Below are positions 29,844 to 30,450 of a stretch of 30,450 nucleotides of DNA, in pieces. The position numbers and the translations under genes were made by a program. Under the pieces are notes generated by a model. The model saw only the letters and a program-made list of their open reading frames with translations. It made no database searches and was not told the DNA's origin. How positions within the stretch are numbered: the first letter of the stretch is position 1; each line of letters opens with the position of its first letter. Location of the stretch: NCBI GenBank assembly GCA_934572445.1, contig CAKTLD010000013.1, forward strand, positions 1 to 30,450. The letters run 5' to 3'. The DNA is from an uncultured Oscillospiraceae bacterium. Its GTDB lineage: Bacteria; Bacillota; Clostridia; Oscillospirales; Oscillospiraceae.

Positions 29844-30450
29844 AAAAGCAGGTCAACGTCGGTATTCTCGGCGCCACCGGCGCCGTCGGTCAGGAAATGA
29901 TCAAAATTCTCGAAGAGCGCAACTTCCCCGTCGCGTCCCTTCGTCCCATCGCGAGCGCCAGAAGCGCGGGCAGCAAAATCATGTTCCGCGGTCAGGAGTG
30001 CACCATCGTCGAGGCGTCTGACAACGCGTTTGAGGGCCTTGATATTGTCCTCGGCGCAGCAGAGAACGACATCGCCGAGCGCTTTGCCCCCGCGATCGTC
30101 AAGGCAGGCGCGGTGTTCGTCGACAACTCGAGCGCGTTCCGCCTCGACCCCAACGTTCCTCTCGTTATCCCCGAGATCAACCCCGAAGATGTGAACTGGC
30201 ACAAGGGCATCATCTCGAACCCCAACTGCACCACGATCGTCACGCTCGTGGCCATCAATGCCCTCGCCAAGGAAAGCCCCATCGAAACGATGATCGCCTC
30301 GTCCTATCAGGCCGTCAGCGGCGCGGGCAAGGGCGGCATCGACGAACTCAATAACGAGGTCAAGGCTCTGGCTGAGGGCAAGCACCTTGAGCCCAAGGTC
30401 TTCCAGTATCAGATCGCGTACAACATCATCCCCCAGATCGGCGGCGAGGC
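29840..30450 (+). CDS. asd: Aspartate-semialdehyde dehydrogenase (cut by window end)
   Basis: The first 203 residues are visible; the gene continues past 30450. The enzyme reduces aspartyl phosphate to the semialdehyde used by hom. Seen: NADP-binding GILGATGAVGQEM (8-20), SARSAGSKI, DNSSAFRLDPNVPLVIPEIN and the catalytic C130 in SNPNCTTI, then SSYQAVSGAGKGG. The start overlaps lysC by four bases (ATGA), preceded by AAAGGAGAA. It completes a kinase-dehydrogenase-dehydrogenase series with hom and lysC. Confidence 0.95.
   Translation, partial: MKKQVNVGILGATGAVGQEMIKILEERNFPVASLRPIASARSAGSKIMFRGQECTIVEASDNAFEGLDIVLGAAENDIAERFAPAIVKAGAVFVDNSSAFRLDPNVPLVIPEINPEDVNWHKGIISNPNCTTIVTLVAINALAKESPIETMIASSYQAVSGAGKGGIDELNNEVKALAEGKHLEPKVFQYQIAYNIIPQIGGE

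Noticed and set aside
1..30450. tRNA, rRNA, CRISPR, insertion sequences or attachment sites
   Set aside because: On reading both strands I saw no tRNA cloverleaf signatures, no regularly spaced repeats and no transposase or integrase. A dedicated covariance search could still reveal small RNAs.

Overview
The window looks like a chromosomal segment of a GC-rich anaerobic Firmicute. My best guess is a gut clostridium of the Oscillospiraceae/Ruminococcaceae type; this is inferred from gene content and codon use, not from any marker RNA. Supporting signs are AGGAGG-type ribosome binding sites, sigma-A-like TTGACA/TATAAT promoters, T-tailed terminators, a TrpXYZ-type ABC transporter, a divergent clostridial topoisomerase A subunit, CsoR with a copper-type ATPase, a nifS-nifU-mnmA operon, and a threonine cluster using thrH. 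I see no rRNA, tRNA, CRISPR array, insertion sequence or prophage. Genes are dense; only the 376-base stretch 5747-6122 exceeds 300 bases without a large gene, and it holds a regulatory leader.

Layout. 104-1242 (-): ECF transporter S component plus a UPF0340 protein. 1388-1804 (-): coiled-coil/Ala-rich hypothetical with its own promoter and terminator. 1925-3433 (-) and 3523-4461 (+): divergent glycerol kinase and monoacylglycerol-lipase-like hydrolase. 4485-5033 (-): small membrane protein. 5162-5746 (+): Fe-S uracil-DNA glycosylase. 5822-8962 (+): ABC transporter operon preceded by a promoter, a 34-codon Tyr-rich leader peptide and an intrinsic terminator. 9050-13586 (-): topoisomerase IV A subunit, YitT-like membrane protein, LUD-domain protein and lipoprotein. 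13754-16300 (+): csoR, a P1B-type metal ATPase and a two-helix miniprotein, with three matching 16-bp operator-like sites. 16415-19221 (+): cysteine desulfurase, IscU/NifU scaffold and MnmA. 19291-21552 (-) and 21738-22217 (+): secreted M14 carboxypeptidase with LysM, divergent from a MerR regulator. 22262-24842 (-): hypothetical membrane protein and CstA. 25106-27220 (-): thrH and thrC. 27405-30450 (+): hom, lysC and asd (cut by the window end).

The most interesting element is the leader at 5900-6004. It encodes YYYYSYFYFY (seven Tyr in ten codons) directly upstream of a strong terminator and a TrpX-type transporter. This is the layout of ribosome-mediated transcription attenuation, and it predicts that the transporter imports tyrosine, or aromatic amino acids with tyrosine as the sensed one. 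Clostridia more often use T-boxes for this job, and no T-box is visible. Second is the MerR/carboxypeptidase intergenic region, where a 19-bp-spacer promoter carries a perfect dyad in the spacer, predicting that MerR controls the divergent peptidase. Third is the metal operon with three identical-pattern operators.

Functionally, nifS, nifU and mnmA link sulfur mobilisation to tRNA U34 thiolation. lysC, asd, hom, thrH and thrC make up the aspartate-to-threonine route, with ThrH a plausible substitute for homoserine kinase. glpK and the lipase could form a lipid-glycerol salvage pair.
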